A stretch of DNA of 64,000 bases from Adiantum capillus-veneris (Eukaryota; Streptophyta; Polypodiopsida; Polypodiales; Pteridaceae). Positions 21,669 through 33,771 of this stretch are shown here, one piece after another. The stretch covers positions 67,094,676 through 67,158,675 of the forward strand of contig CM043969.1 in assembly GCA_014529385.2 (NCBI GenBank), written 5' to 3'. Every line of letters starts with the position of its first letter. The first letter of the stretch is position 1. The notes under the pieces are model-generated. The model was not told where the DNA came from. It saw only the letters and a program-made list of their open reading frames with translations, and searched no databases. The translations under genes were made by a program, and so were the position numbers.

Positions 21669-22149
21669 ATGGATGATATGTATACACCATTACCTTTCCT
21701 GAGCAACTCTTAGATCCCCAAGAATGGATTCAACCGCTTTGGATGTCTGTGCTTTACCAAAGCCAACTCAGATCTGTACTATGATATTTTCCCTATATGA
21801 ATGATGAGAGTCTATATGGATTCTGACAATACTGGTTTTGATGTTAATATCTCTATTGAAAATTATTATTATATGGACCACAATCACAAGCTTAGTAGGA
21901 TTCCCAAGATGCAAGGGAGACAACATGTTTCTTTGTAAAATAACGATGAAGAAAGGAAAATTAGGAATGTCTTGCCTACAACAATGTCATGGCCAACAAA
22001 ACCCACAGAGATCCCATCAAATGATCAAGCCACCATATCCACTGTACCAAAATTCCAAACTATAAGATTTCTCCATAGTTTTACGAGTATGAGAATGAGA
22101 GGGGGAACTTTTACTAGGTCGTTAAAAAGGCACGCCAAGAAATCGATCC

Positions 22150-22795
22150 GCCAAGTGTAGTGCTGACGTTACCTCGATTTAGTCATGGGAATGGGAAGTT
22201 GACACTTTTGAATGACTACGGCAATGAATATGAAATGGTACAAATTCCTAAGAGTATTGAGTAGTCTAGGAAGGGGGGAGCTCCTTCTTCTATGTCTCCT
22301 CCAAGAGCATCACTTTGTGTTCCACCAGGTTTTGAACATGCCAACAAGACTGAGGCCACCAAAGATGCCCACACGCCAATGTCACCTATCACAAGGGTCA
22401 TAGAAGAAAGAATGGATCAGAATACCAAACACTCGCACATAAAGATCACTTTTGTTTCTAAGAACACAATTGTGTTTATGTCTATAGATGTTCATCCTAA
22501 ACAAAATCAAAGCATAGTGTCTCATGAAGCTTGGGAAGCATTAGGTAAACCGACTCTAACTCCTCTAGAGACAGAATATAGAGAATGCATAGGGTCTGTC
22601 ATCTTGAAAGTTAGAATACAACTACAGTCCATGTATTACACTTTTCATGTTTCTAACCTTGGTCAGACAACCAAACATGCCGCTTTGGGATGGTATTGGA
22701 TGTGTCGAACAGATTACCAAGCGGAAGAAAAGGACAATGCATACATGCTAAAGGTAAATTCTGTAAGCCTTACAGGAAAAAGGCCCACAAAATAG
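22150..22795 (+). pseudogene. Ty3-related Y-G-N-E-Y segment and second protease-like domain
   Basis: KLTLLNDYGNEYEMVQIPKS (about 22195-22260) resembles ISDKWGNEYRML at about 6370. It is followed by an open frame with HEAWEALGKPTLTPLE, homologous to LETWESLGKPALEPS at about 8600, and ALGWYWM where the left element has VLLGRSWM. The active-site aspartate is not evident. This is the same two-domain block as in the left Ty3 element. Confidence 0.55.
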
Positions 22796-22989
22796 CCCAA
22801 CTCAATTCAAGAATTATGATTTATTCATGATGCTTCTTCAAAGCCGGCAACTCCCATAGTGGAAGTACAACCATCAACAAAGAAGGTCAGTTTTAAGGAG
22901 CCTATGGTGATAGTGATGAGACGATCACTCATGAAGACCATTCTATGCATGCTCATGTTGAAGTGGGAAAGGCTTTTGATTCATTGCAA

Positions 22990-23560
22990 GGCCAAGGAAT
23001 GGGGGTGTCGATGGCTTGATGGGTTGTGAAGAAGAGGCTTTGGAATCCGTAATTGAGTGTTCCCCTCATAGTAGCCTTGTGATCGGACGAGATCTTCTGG
23101 GACAATCCACTCTTGGTATGACTTGGATTCTTCTCTCTTGATGAGGATCTAGACTAGGTGGCTCTTTCCCTCAGCGGATATTTGAGATATGTTTTCTTTA
23201 GGGATCCAAGTATGAACATACTGATTAGGTTGATGAATAGTTGGTTGTCTTATTTGTGGCTTTGATCTCATTTTCTTGCAATTTTGTTGCATTCTTTGTT
23301 GTGTCTTTTGGGCTCATGGTGTTGGAAGATCCATTGTGGAAGGCACTTTGTACACTGCAAACTCTGGCTTTGGTAGCCATAACTCCCTATTTCCTTTTTT
23401 GTAGCCTTCTGCTTCCAAATACTGTTGAGTAGAAATCCATCCTCTTGAATGTATGCTTTCCATTGCTTGGCATTCTACCCACTTGTGCTCATCATCCTTG
23501 CATAGTTTTTGTGCTTCCAACATGTGTTTTGACACTAAGACTGTCATGGTTGTCATCCGA
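22990..23560 (-). pseudogene. Two copies of a W-I/Y-x-x-G-N/P-K-P domain
   Basis: Minus-strand frames contain GWISTQQYLEAEGYKKGNRE then LWLPKPEF (about 23314-23460), and EWIVPEDLVRSQGYYEGNTQ then LRIPKP (about 23020-23140). The two aligned units are clearly related and also match GWLTSRRSLEAHDYFEGQRH with VWVPRPRV at the end of the long frame at 59740-59830. I do not recognise the domain. The strand is opposite to the adjacent Ty3 protease, so this block has been inverted or is a separate insertion. Confidence 0.5.
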
Positions 23561-23739
23561 TGTTGGGCTCTTAGTGATGGCTATTTTAGCTGATAGACTT
23601 TTCATTACTACTTTGTATGATGAGACTTCTTCATGGGTGAGCCTTTGTTCGATGAAGAACTGGTTGTTGCTGATGACTCCTTAATAAGCTGACATAGAAT
23701 TTGAGGTATGATTGTTGTTTCTGCTTTGGCTTTGCCTTT

Positions 23740-23908
23740 TTCATGGTAAGTTAGAGTGTGTTGGAACTTTCAAGAAGAGAAGTCACACAATGGAGGCCAG
23801 TGACCAGATCCACCAAGAAAGAACTGCAGTGGGTTCCTCGGAAGATTTTTGTCAACAAGCCAGAAACATCTTTAAAGCCAAACCCAAAGACACTACAAAA
23901 GTGGGTCT
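23740..23908 (+). pseudogene. Ty3-lineage polyprotein fragment (left part, split by a transposon)
   Basis: Reads KKELQWVPRKIFVNKPETSL up to the TTAA at 23909. A related phrase, RQRWVPKKSFTIASAKFTTP, occurs after the inserted element (25265-25440), so the same type of polyprotein lies on both sides. Family not recognised. Confidence 0.35.
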
Positions 23909-23912
23909 TTAA

Positions 23913-25234
23913 CACTAGGTTGGTAATGGGACACTTTTATGTCCTGTTAAGTGACCATTTTCCTTGAATTATGTCAAGAGTTTCAAAATGGATTTTGAGG
24001 TGCTATCTATCTAGAAAGTTGTCTCATGAGCTGAAAACAACTTGACATTTTTTTGGAATATCAATTCCATCTTTAACCTTGTCCTTGCACAACATTTCAC
24101 AACCTAAACTGTGTGAAAAAACGGGTCCTGTTTTTGGCTTTTTTCAACTTTTTGCAACTATACCACTCTAGAATTCATGTTTGTGAGGTCTATAATGCTA
24201 GAGAACTATCTTTAGTACTCCTCAACATGTCCTGATTCTTCTAGGGAGAAATAAATGTTAAAGTTGTAAGTTATGACCAAATTACAAAAATTGTCAAATC
24301 CTGTTTTTTAGCCAATTTTAGCTCTTCTATTAGTTTTTTGGTGGCTTTCATGATATCCAAATGTAGTTTTGATTTCTTATGTCCCATATTGTAACATAAA
24401 GCTAATATTCCTTGAGTTTTTGGGCACCTAATACCCTATTTTGCATAGTACACAACGATGGTTGGTTTTTTCTATTATAGAAGAAAAAAAAAACATTCTA
24501 GTATATCAAGTATATCTTTTTCAATATTGCTAGTTTCTTGTGACAACTATATGCATTTTGTAGGTAGTAACCATATATATTCATAAGGATCAAATTTGGC
24601 TAGATATTCAATAGTTTCTATGGGATTCTACAACTCATAATGTTGAACCCAGTTTTTTCATGTTTGCTGTATTTAGCACTTCATCTTTGTCCCCAAGATT
24701 CCCCTTGGTAAGAGATGTATTATTCTTTTGACATGCTCCATGGCTCCTTATGAACCTAAAGGACAATAGGGAACTAAGAAAACATGCATATATTATTTGT
24801 ATTCAGCGTGGCTATAGAAACTTTGATGATAGGTTTGCAGAATCGTAAAAATTCAACTTTTTTGTACCTATTTCTTTTGGAAAAACAAAAAATAGTGAGT
24901 GAGAAGCAATCATATGTTCTGATCACCAACCCATTGAAGTTAACAAGGGAATTTATCTCAAGTCCTACAAAAATCCCTAATCTTATTTTTATACAAAAAA
25001 ACGTAAGAAATGACTGTTTTGATGAAAATGTACTGGTCCATCAACTTTGGAGGCTTGGTGTGACCAAAAGATGAGAAATTTTACAAGTCTCTTATTTTCT
25101 CCATGTGTAGTAGGCCTTGAACTATAACCTCATGAAAGGATTTTACAAAATGAGTGGATCTACTATGGTTTTGGAGGTTTTTTTCAAAACCCTGAAAGGA
25201 CACTTTTATGTCCTGTTAGGTTACCAACCTAGTG
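23913..25234. mobile_element. 1322-bp non-autonomous element with CACTA-like ends
   Basis: Perfect 14-bp terminal inverted repeat: CACTAGGTTGGTAA at the left and TTACCAACCTAGTG at the right. TTAA flanks both sides (23909-23912, 25235-25238). Inside each end lies GGACACTTTTATGTCCTGTTA (23929 and 25198 regions), itself nearly palindromic. CACTA at the terminus suggests the En/Spm superfamily, but that group makes 3-bp duplications, while TTAA is typical of piggyBac. No transposase is encoded; a 96-codon frame (24784-25074) is unrecognised. Confidence 0.8.
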
Positions 25235-25238
25235 TTAA

Positions 25239-25445
25239 GAGAGATTCTATAGACAATCTTGAAACATCTTCCAAGCCAAAATGACAAGTGCGACAACGGT
25301 GGGTACCAAAAAAAAGCTTTACTATAGCAAGTGCTAAGTTCACGACTCCTGAAGCCAGCAAACAAGAACCACTACCAAGAGCACCTACGAGGCTTTCCAA
25401 GATCTTCAATCCAATTTTTGATCTACTAACAGTGATGTTGGAGTA
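25239..25445 (+). pseudogene. Ty3-lineage polyprotein fragment (right part)
   Basis: Continues after the inserted element: RWVPKKSFTIASAKFTTPEA then EPLPRAPTRLSKIFNPIFDL. It parallels the QWVPRKIF phrase before the insertion rather than continuing it directly, so the two may be tandem repeat units of a linker. Confidence 0.35.
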
Positions 25446-26958
25446 GGTAAAGCCTTGTCAAAGTACAATCAAGTCCTCTCTGTGTACTCCAAGACAAAAA
25501 ACAAGAAAAGTCCAAGTCACCATTAGTAAATACTACGGACATAAGAGTCAAGAGTCGGGCGTCCAAAAGCCAAAACATGCTTAGGTGTCAGAACCAATGC
25601 TTCATGTGTTTATTAACTCTCTGAATAAGAGTCGTAGCTGGTTACTACTAAAGCTAGAGAGCTTAGTAGTAACCAACTAAGTAAGTCAATCGCTCAAGCT
25701 GGATGAGGTGGGCATAAGAGTCAAAGTCTAAGTATATTTAGGCTTCAATGGAGTTAGAAGCTCACACATAGCACAAATGAACTTTTAAGTGAATGAGTGC
25801 GATAATCTCATCAACAAAAGCCACTTAACGGATGGTTGGCAGCCACTTGGACGCTCTTAGAGTGTGAAAATTGCTACGACTCATCTCTTAATTACCCATA
25901 CACTTCTTTTGCACCCCATTTGCTTTGAAATGCATTGATATGTGAAAAGAAAATAGGATGTCCCACATTTGGACATACTGCATTAGGCACTCTTTCCTAG
26001 ATCACCCAAGCACTATACCACAAAATAACAAATTGACTACAACTTCTTACAAGTGAATAATAGGTTCAAAATGTGTCATAAAGCAAGAAATCACCTAATG
26101 ATGTTTGACAGGTACATGAAAGATTAAACCTCATCAATGAAAATCCTTTTAGTAGTTTTGGGAACTTTAAGAGTGCTTCCAAGTGCTCCATGTGCTGCAT
26201 TCACTCCTTGAAGAATCCTTCTTTAATCTTTTTTCACACAACATACTGTTTATATTGTCAAATCCTTGCGAGCATATAGGGTATTTAACTGTAGAACACA
26301 TGCATTAGACATGTTTTTTTGCTTCTACCCATGTACAAAAGCACAAAATGACAAGTTTCAAGACATCTCTAGCAGTAACTTCACAATAAGATTGCAAAGT
26401 TGAGGTCACTTTTCTCCCACATGGTTTTTTCCCCTTGACCAAATTCGGTGTCAAGCACCACAGTTCGTTTTTTTTCTTTCAATAAAAAGCATTGATCAAG
26501 CACATCAGGAGGGCTATGACAACCAAAGTGTCCAGCACTAACCTTTAAGAAGCTTCATTTTAACTCCTACAGGCACAAACCAACATTGAGCCTCAAGTCT
26601 TTAAACCAGAACCTTGAATACTCTCACATCAAAGTCAACCGAAGCTAACACTTCAACAAGACGGTGCCCAAGGATGATCGCCATTTTAGGAAGGGGGGAA
26701 TGTTTTGGGAGTGCCATAATAGTGCCGGAATATATCTTAAGGATGTTTGGAATGAAAGTGGGGATACAGTTACGAGATGCAGAAACGGGCTATTTATTAT
26801 TTTTAGCCATAAACAGAGCATACGGAGTCGGATGGACATGTGGGTTCATTCGTTGCAGAGATAATATCAATATCTTTGATTTGAGCACTCACGTTCATCA
26901 AATGGATTTCTGAGCTAAGAATAACAAATTTAATTGTAATTGTAGCAGTTCTTACTGA
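25446..26958. other. No gene recognised
   Basis: AT-rich sequence with short frames only. A 99-codon plus-strand frame at 26614-26913 has no motif I know. Nothing else is supported. Confidence 0.35.
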
Positions 26959-27699
26959 TGTTGCAGGAAAGTGTAAATGGGCGGTGGACAGCATTATAAA
27001 TCCAGTGGGTTAGTAAAACGGTCTTAAGTGAGTTCCAAGATGTAATGCAAGTGCTTTTAGGGTTTAATCTTATTTAGACGGTCGGTTAAGGGTGAACAAC
27101 TTTGTAAAAAGTCTATATAAGTCAGTTTTGTGTGTGGTTAGGGGATCCACTTATCATTTGATTGAGTGAGCTATTGAGGATCTTGGCAAAGAGCACTCTA
27201 GCACTCCCAATCTCCCATCCCCTCCACTAACTTGTAATCTTTGGAGCTATGGATTGCATATCCATGAGTTTGTTAATGTAATAAAGATGTGTATTCTCTC
27301 TTCTCTTTATTCTCTTTTAGTTTAATCCTTATTGATTCATTTAAGCTCATGCTTGTATGTGAATGTGGGTTCCTCTCTTTTGTATTGATGCTTGAGCTTG
27401 TGTATGAGCTTGGGGGTGAGTGTATTAGTTTAGTTGTCTTGCTTATTGCTTATGTGTGTTTAGGATATCTCTTTCATTAAGTGTGCGAGCTTGAATGTTA
27501 ATGAGTGTGTGGGTTTAAGCATTTTGCATTGATTGCTTGTTTGCTTGTCTTGCATTCATGTTATTCTTGCTTATTTCATTATGGGTAGATAGAGCTTGCC
27601 AAATCATTGTGGATTTGATTAGCAAGAGGTTTGGATTCATGTGCTTGCCGATGATTCGTTGTTTGCTTGTGTGAGAAGGTAAGATTGGTAGGAATGCCA
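26959..27699 (+). repeat. Candidate LTR of a copia element
   Basis: TGTTGCAGG at 26959, a TATA box (TATATAA, 27114-27120), a possible AATAAAG signal at about 27278, and an end GCCA at 27699 followed by TGGTTATGAGTCC, a degenerate form of the TGGTATCAGAGCC primer site. Copia gag and RT remnants follow in the same orientation. No matching second LTR is in the window, so the boundaries are tentative. Confidence 0.4.
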
Positions 27700-27829
27700 C
27701 TGGTTATGAGTCCATGCTTGATTAGGAGGATTGATTGAGTGAGATGAAATTGAGTACTTGTGAGTTTAAGCATTTCCTTCTTGCCGATAAGTAGTCTTGC
27801 TACCCATTCCTATGAAGATAGGGATTTTT

Positions 27830-28990
27830 GGTTCTCCATCATCTTCATAAGCCAAAAGCACTTCTGAGTAGGTTTTCTACTAGAATAGAGGTAGAGTTAG
27901 AGGATGTGGTGCAGGCCAAGGATGAGGTCATGGTTGTCGTGGAAACCACGATCAAAATCAACAACAACAACATTAAAATGATGCACAGGGGTCAAATACA
28001 CATGGATGTGGATAGTTTAGAGATAGGGGGAGTCAAAGAGGTCACATGAACTTTCAAAAAATGATAGTAGGGAATGTTGGAATTGCTGAGGAATAGGTCA
28101 CTTTGGACATGTCCACATCAAAGCGCCAAGGTGATAGAAGGGCGTAAAGCAATTATTCATCTACCAGTAGGAATACATATGATTCAGAGAGGTTGTTTGT
28201 GATGCAACACATAATCCAAGACAACATAAATCTGTGAGATTGAGGAATCCTATGTAATGATTGACATATGACAGCTATGTGGCTCACCATTGTGCATATA
28301 TGGCAAAGATTGTACATGACAAAAACGCACTTGTTTTGATGATGTTGTTGGAGATGCAAAATGAGAGCATGTCATGGATGAGGATATGGCTTCACTTGAT
28401 GCAAATGAGAGCATGTCATGGATGAGGATATGGCTTCACGGGATTTGGTGCCATTGCCAAAAGACAAGAATGTGATTGGGTATACAAGGTGAAGCATAAT
28501 GTAGATGGCGGTGTTAGCAGGTATAAAAGCTAGATTGGTGGCAAAAGGATATGCACATACTTATGGGATAGGTTACGAGGAGAATTTTAGCCCCGTAGCT
28601 AATATGGCTATAGTTCATGATATTATTTAAATGATTGTGTCAAAGGATTGGGTGTTACATCAGATGGATGTGAAGAATATGTTCTTGCATGGTGACTTGC
28701 AAGAAGAGGTGTATATGGAGCAACCACAGGGATATGAGGATGTGAGTCATCCAGGTTATGTATGTAAGATTAATAAAGCTTTGTATGGACTGAAGCGGTG
28801 CCAAGAGCATGGCATGCAAGAATTGTAGCATGGATGGTATCCATTGGTTTTCGTATGGCTAATGCAGATCACTCATTGTATGTGCAAAAGAACAACAATG
28901 GCATTGTCATCATTTGCATTTATGTTGATGATTTGATTATTGGAGGTGATGATGAGACTAATGTACATCATGTAAAGAATCTCTTAAATT
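27830..28990 (+). pseudogene. Internally deleted copia polyprotein (gag knuckle and RT)
   Basis: A glycine/arginine-rich run near 27900-27990 and CWNC...GIGHFGHV near 28075 mark the end of a copia gag. About 400 bases later RT begins: [48 protein letters not shown] and the catalytic ICIYVDDLIIGG at about 28915. Protease and integrase are missing. RT stops at NLLN at 28990, exactly at the boundary of the right inverted arm. Stops and a frameshift occur at about 28630 and 28800. Confidence 0.8.
28353..28440. repeat. 45-bp tandem duplication
   Basis: GATGCAAAATGAGAGCATG at 28353 recurs at 28398 as GATGCAAATGAGAGCATG, each followed by TCATGGATGAGGATATGG. Confidence 0.9.
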
Positions 28991-28991
28991 A

Positions 28992-29818
28992 GATCCTATT
29001 CCCTGCTTGTTTCTCTATGAACCAATGGAAGCTCTAGGCAAGGTAATCTAGTCATGGTGTAGTATGCTTCCCAAGCATCTTTGTAGAACCCTTTAATTGA
29101 GTCATCTTGGAACATAATGGACACCAAAATCTCTCGTAAGATTTTTCAATGGTTTTTGGATGCATCGGCATCGATTTTCTCTTTGTTCTTCCTCTTGTCG
29201 TTTAGGTGCATATCATTGAATAGCAGATCCTCCACACTTGAGTGAGAATTCAAGAGGTTGGATGTGCTAGGCAAGTTAGGGTTTAGGGGTAGACCTTCTC
29301 TCGTAGTAGCTGCTCCTCTACATGGTTCAGTTAGGTCTATGCTTCCTCTTGGATGAAGTTCTCCCATCCTACCCAAAATTTTAGGGTATGTAGTTATTTC
29401 ATAACATTCACCGTCTCTACCCATGTACATGCTTCCTTGATCGTTGACCCAATGTCGGCTATTTTAACCACGTAGTGTTGCAATGGGTCTTTATAAATCT
29501 CTACACCTTGAGCATGGGTGTACACAAATTTAAGTTTGGTATTGAAAGCAAGTCCCTCATCACCGTGAGTTTCAAATGGATTGACAGAGATGGGACGAGT
29601 GAACGTAGAGGCTTGTGGATGCATGTCTCGTGATTCCTCATGGTCCATGGATACCCTACTTGAGGTTATTGATATCATCTCTGACTGGGAATCTATGAAT
29701 CTTCAACAATATTGTCAAGAGTTCCTATGGATGGAGTGCTACTGCTTTGGGTAGGCACCCTAGATGCTGCTTTTAACCCTATAATGATTCCAAATTGACG
29801 TCCGGATTGCAGTTGCAT
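28992..29818 (-). pseudogene. Ty3/gypsy pre-gag N-terminal region, right copy
   Basis: Start M-Q-L-Q-S-G-R-Q-F-G at 29818. It is less damaged than the left copy around ADIGSTIKEACTWVETV, where the left copy has a 25-base insertion, and shares MGRDGECYEI and MGELHPRGSIDL. It is broken by short frame changes near 29400 and 29680 and truncated at 28992, before gag. This copy is the better guide to the original pre-gag sequence. Confidence 0.65.
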
Positions 29819-31138
29819 GTGCAAGATGTATTGATTTAGTGAGGCTTTTGTTTTCTTTTGTTTTGTTTCAGTGTAACCATGCTCTCGTTCAACGGAGTTT
29901 GAAGCACAATGCTTTAAAAGCAAAAAGGCGGTCTTGTACTTATGTCGTGAGGGCGTGAATCTCCCTCCCCAAGCAATGCTTGAGCGAGCCTCACACCTAG
30001 CCACACGCTTTTGTTTCGACCCCCAATAGCAGTGGGAATGAGGTTCGGGAAAAGACAATTTTGACTTAGCCCACAAATTTGTTCAACTTTGGTAAAAGTC
30101 CGCTCAAATTTACGGGAGGAGGTAAATAATCCTCTTCAAAAAAATCAAGTTTCTCGAGCACTAGGCCGTGGGAACAAGGCTCTTTTTTGTTTTTTATTGA
30201 TTTTTTAATTTATTTTCTTTTTATTTTTTTTGGGTCTGTGGGCCATGTGAGCAAAAAAACTGTCCTTTAGTATAATAGGAACCAACCATGATTCGAAAAA
30301 CCGGCCACGATTGAAGGTAGCCTTGAAAAAAAAACCGGTTGAATTTATGGCGATTTAGTTATAAAAACTGGTAGGGGCTTAATTTGTTAAAGGAAAATCG
30401 TTTAGGAGAAATCTTTCTTTTTCTTTTTCTCTTTTTTTATTTTTATTTTTTAAAAATAAATTTTTCATTGCAGGTGGCAACAGGCTTCGACACACAAGCT
30501 CTCCCTTTCTTTCACTCAAGCCATGGGCTACGGCTTCAGCAAAGAAGCCATCTCCCTTTCACAACATGGGTGGAGTCGAGGACCGGTGGGATAAGTTTTA
30601 GAAAGAATCCCCTCTTTCCTTCTTTTCTCTAAGGCGTAGGAGCTGCACACAGCTCACTCACTCTCTCTCTCTTTTGTTTTCAGTAGGCGATGATAAATTT
30701 TTCTCTCTCTTGCTTAATCTTTGCAAGAGGATCACTCTCTCTCTATTTCTAGAGGCCATAGGCCTCTTTCTCTCCCTCACTTCCTTCACTTTGCGGGCTT
30801 CCAAGCCCTCTCACTCTCTCTACTGTAGGTATGCGGGTGGCTCCCTTTCTTCACTGTGCAAGCTGCGGGCAAATCTCTCTCTCCCTCTGCTATTTTCTTC
30901 CTACACAATAACAATGAGAACAAGACTTGGGAAAAGAAAGGTTCGGCTAAGCCAATAACTTGTTCAACTTTGGGAAAATCCTTCTCACCAAAAAAGTGAG
31001 AAGAAATCAAAACCCTTTCAAATTTTAGTTGTATTTTTTTAGGTTTACAAAGGGAAGTCCTTTCTCAAATTTAAATGGCGAACACGTTGCTAAATCCTCC
31101 TCCCTTCATTTGACTTTTCCAGCCAGCCTTACTTTTTT
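29819..31138 (-). other. Leader/LTR of the right-arm Ty3 element, inner part
   Basis: Mirror of about 4200-5484: the CCGGTTTT motif cluster (about 30290-30400), the AGTTGAACAAG duplication (about 30085 and 30960), and CT-rich sequence near 30660-30900. No gene; frames seen here are mirrored non-coding sequence. Confidence 0.55.
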
Positions 31139-32878
31139 GGCTTCATAAAAGAAACCCTTGGTGTTGGGTTAGGTTAGGGACTTTGATAGTTTTTAGTGCA
31201 CGATGGAGACTTACCTTTCATTTCACTTCTTGCGGTTACTCTTCTTGCTTTCTATTGTTTTACAATAGATTAGGGGGACTTTCATAGTTTTCAATGCATA
31301 ATGGAGACTTATCTTTCATTTCACATATTGTGTTTACTCTGCTTGCTTTCTATTGTTTTAGAATGCTAAAGTGAAGTTTCACCTTATATAATTTTAATAA
31401 ATTTTACATACACACACATATATATGTTTTTTTGGCCTGTGCAAGACCACAAGGTTCATTGTGCAAGGTTGTTGCAAGACTCAGACCGTTGGATTCTTTG
31501 GCTGGATAAGCGCCACATGGCAAAGGTCTTTGTAAAATAACTTTGTTGTCCTTTTTGTTTCTTTACATCACCTTCTTTGAGAGACAAGTGTCCCTAAGAG
31601 ATTCAAAAGTCTTATGAAAGAAAGCTAAAACTTTGGAATAGAAAGCAAATCTCCAAGGCAACATTTACTTTCTCTGCATGCTTGAATGACTTTAGAGATC
31701 AAAACATTAAACAAAATATTCATAGGAGTTTGATCTTATGATGCAATCTTCGAGAAAGTCCGTTTTGTCTAAGCGGCAAGTTTCCTCCTTATACAAATAT
31801 AAAATGGAAATACTAGTAGAAATTTTTAAATTTACAAAATATTCCAACTATTTCTAGTATATTTTATCGGATTTTTTCTCCTTTGTCATTCTTTGCAACC
31901 GGCTAATCTCAATTTTCAATCGGCTTAAGCTTAAGCTCAGACACATCTTTCTTAAACACTGAACTATTGATAAACGATTCTCCCATTTGAGGATTTATAT
32001 TAAAAATCACTTCACTAAATTGTTAAATTATTTTCTATGCTTATTTGAAAGCATTAAAATATTCTTTTGTTTTGATTTTTAATGTGTCTTTTTATTTTAC
32101 TTCCTTTTTGTTTTATTTTGTTTCAAAATATTAATGAACAATGTGCACCATTTACCTTATATTGGGCCTTTTTCATAATATATAAGCCATTTGCGAGTAG
32201 CAAGTACTGACTAGAAGAACATAAAAAAATGGCCTGATTGAGACTTACATTAAATGTTATTTAAATTTTATTTGTTTTCTCTCACATAGCTTTATGTAGA
32301 CCATAATGAACTTTCACATTGTTATTTTGGGGCTCAATAAGGCCATTGTAAAAGTGTAACATGATGGCTGCAATTGTGGACCATTGGTTGAAAAGCTTAG
32401 TGATACATGGCAACAAACTATATTTTTTGGCTTTCTAAAAGAAGCCTTAGAGATGTATGTTTCAATGTATGTTTTCAGTAGTGATGATTGAGACTTACCT
32501 TAAATGTTATTTTGGTTTTAAAGTATTGAATGGATATTTTTATTTTATCTTAATTCTAGTAAGTTCTATACTACATACACAGACACATATATATTAATTA
32601 GTTATATATATATATATATATATATATTAATGAGCAAATCATGATAAAGAGAAGAAAAACCGGTGCAATGATGTCAAAACTTAGCTCTAAAATCCTACAA
32701 ATTTCAAAAAAATTACTAGTATATTTGGTTTGCTTCTTTGCGAGGAGGATACTCGATCGCTTATAATAAAAGAGACATTCTTCAATAGTGTTTCACCTTA
32801 TATAATTCTACTTAAACTCAACCTAAAGATTTATTACTTTCTTACTGTTTTAGAAACCCATCATGATCCTTTCACTTG
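31139..32878. mobile_element. 1.74-kb insertion specific to the right arm
   Basis: The left arm reads straight through (reverse-complemented CCTTACTTTTTTTCTCTCTC), whereas here GGCTTCATAAAAG...TTCACTTG intervenes within the T run. The insert is AT-rich, has a 98-bp tandem pair at its left end, an (AT)n at about 32608-32628, and no protein I can support. Terminal repeats are not clear; the T run hides any short target duplication. A deletion from the left arm is the alternative. Confidence 0.5.
31178..31375. repeat. 98-bp imperfect tandem pair
   Basis: GGACTTTGATAGTTTTTAGT at 31178 and GGACTTTCATAGTTTTCAAT at 31276, each followed by GGAGACTTA(C/T)CTTTCATTTC and CTTGCTTTCTATTGTTTTA. Weaker GAGACTTAC words occur at about 32240 and 32490. 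Confidence 0.85.
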
Positions 32879-32879
32879 T

Positions 32880-32899
32880 TTCTCTCTCTTAGGGGCGCC

Positions 32900-32943
<44 letters not shown>

Positions 32944-33712
32944 AATGCACACCACAAGTCTCTCTCTTTTCTCTCTATGCAACTGAAAATAGGCTCTAAG
33001 GCCTCTTTTTCTCTTGTGTGTGTGACTACAATCTATGGCAATCACTCTCTCTCCACCGTTTTATTTTTAGCAGTGTTGCAAGCTTATATATGAAAGACTC
33101 TTTCTCTCTCTTCTTGATGCGCGCAATTGCAAGCTGGAGGATGAACTCTCTCTCTCTCTCTCTCAGTTGAGCACGGGCTGCGCCAGTCACTCTCTCTCTC
33201 TATTGTTTTGAAGTTGAAAGAAAAGTCTCTTTCTCTCTCTCTTTCTTGGGCCGCTCGGGCAAAATTACTTTGAAAGAGGTGGGAATGGGTTTTGTTCAAG
33301 GTCTTTTGAAAGAAAAAAGGTTTAAAAATAAAACTACCAACCGTTTTCTTTTAAATGAAATAAGTTCTTTTTTTTTCCTTCAATCAAAGCGTGAGTCAAC
33401 ACCTACTCAACCTACTCTCTCTCTCTTTAATGTGTACACAGGCAATGGCCTCTCCCTCACACTCTCTTCTCAGTCAAATGCGCATAGGAAGCTCACTCTC
33501 TCTCTCTCTCTCTGGTTTTTTGACGCTAGATTCTCTCTTACTTCTCTGGACAGCTCCAGGATCCAACGCTCTCTCTCTCTTTCATTCAAGCGACAGGCGA
33601 AAGGCCCTCTGTCACAGTGGACAGCAGGCTGAAACATGACTCCCTCTCTCTCATGAGCAGTAGGTGGGAAAAGTCTCTCTCTCTCTCTCTCTCTATAGGC
33701 TGAAGGCACGTG

Positions 33713-33771
<59 letters not shown>

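Noticed and set aside
23758-23967. Host gene around 23.7-25.4 kb
   Set aside because: The WVPKK-type phrases recur on both sides of the inserted element and fit a retroelement linker; no known domain supports a host gene.
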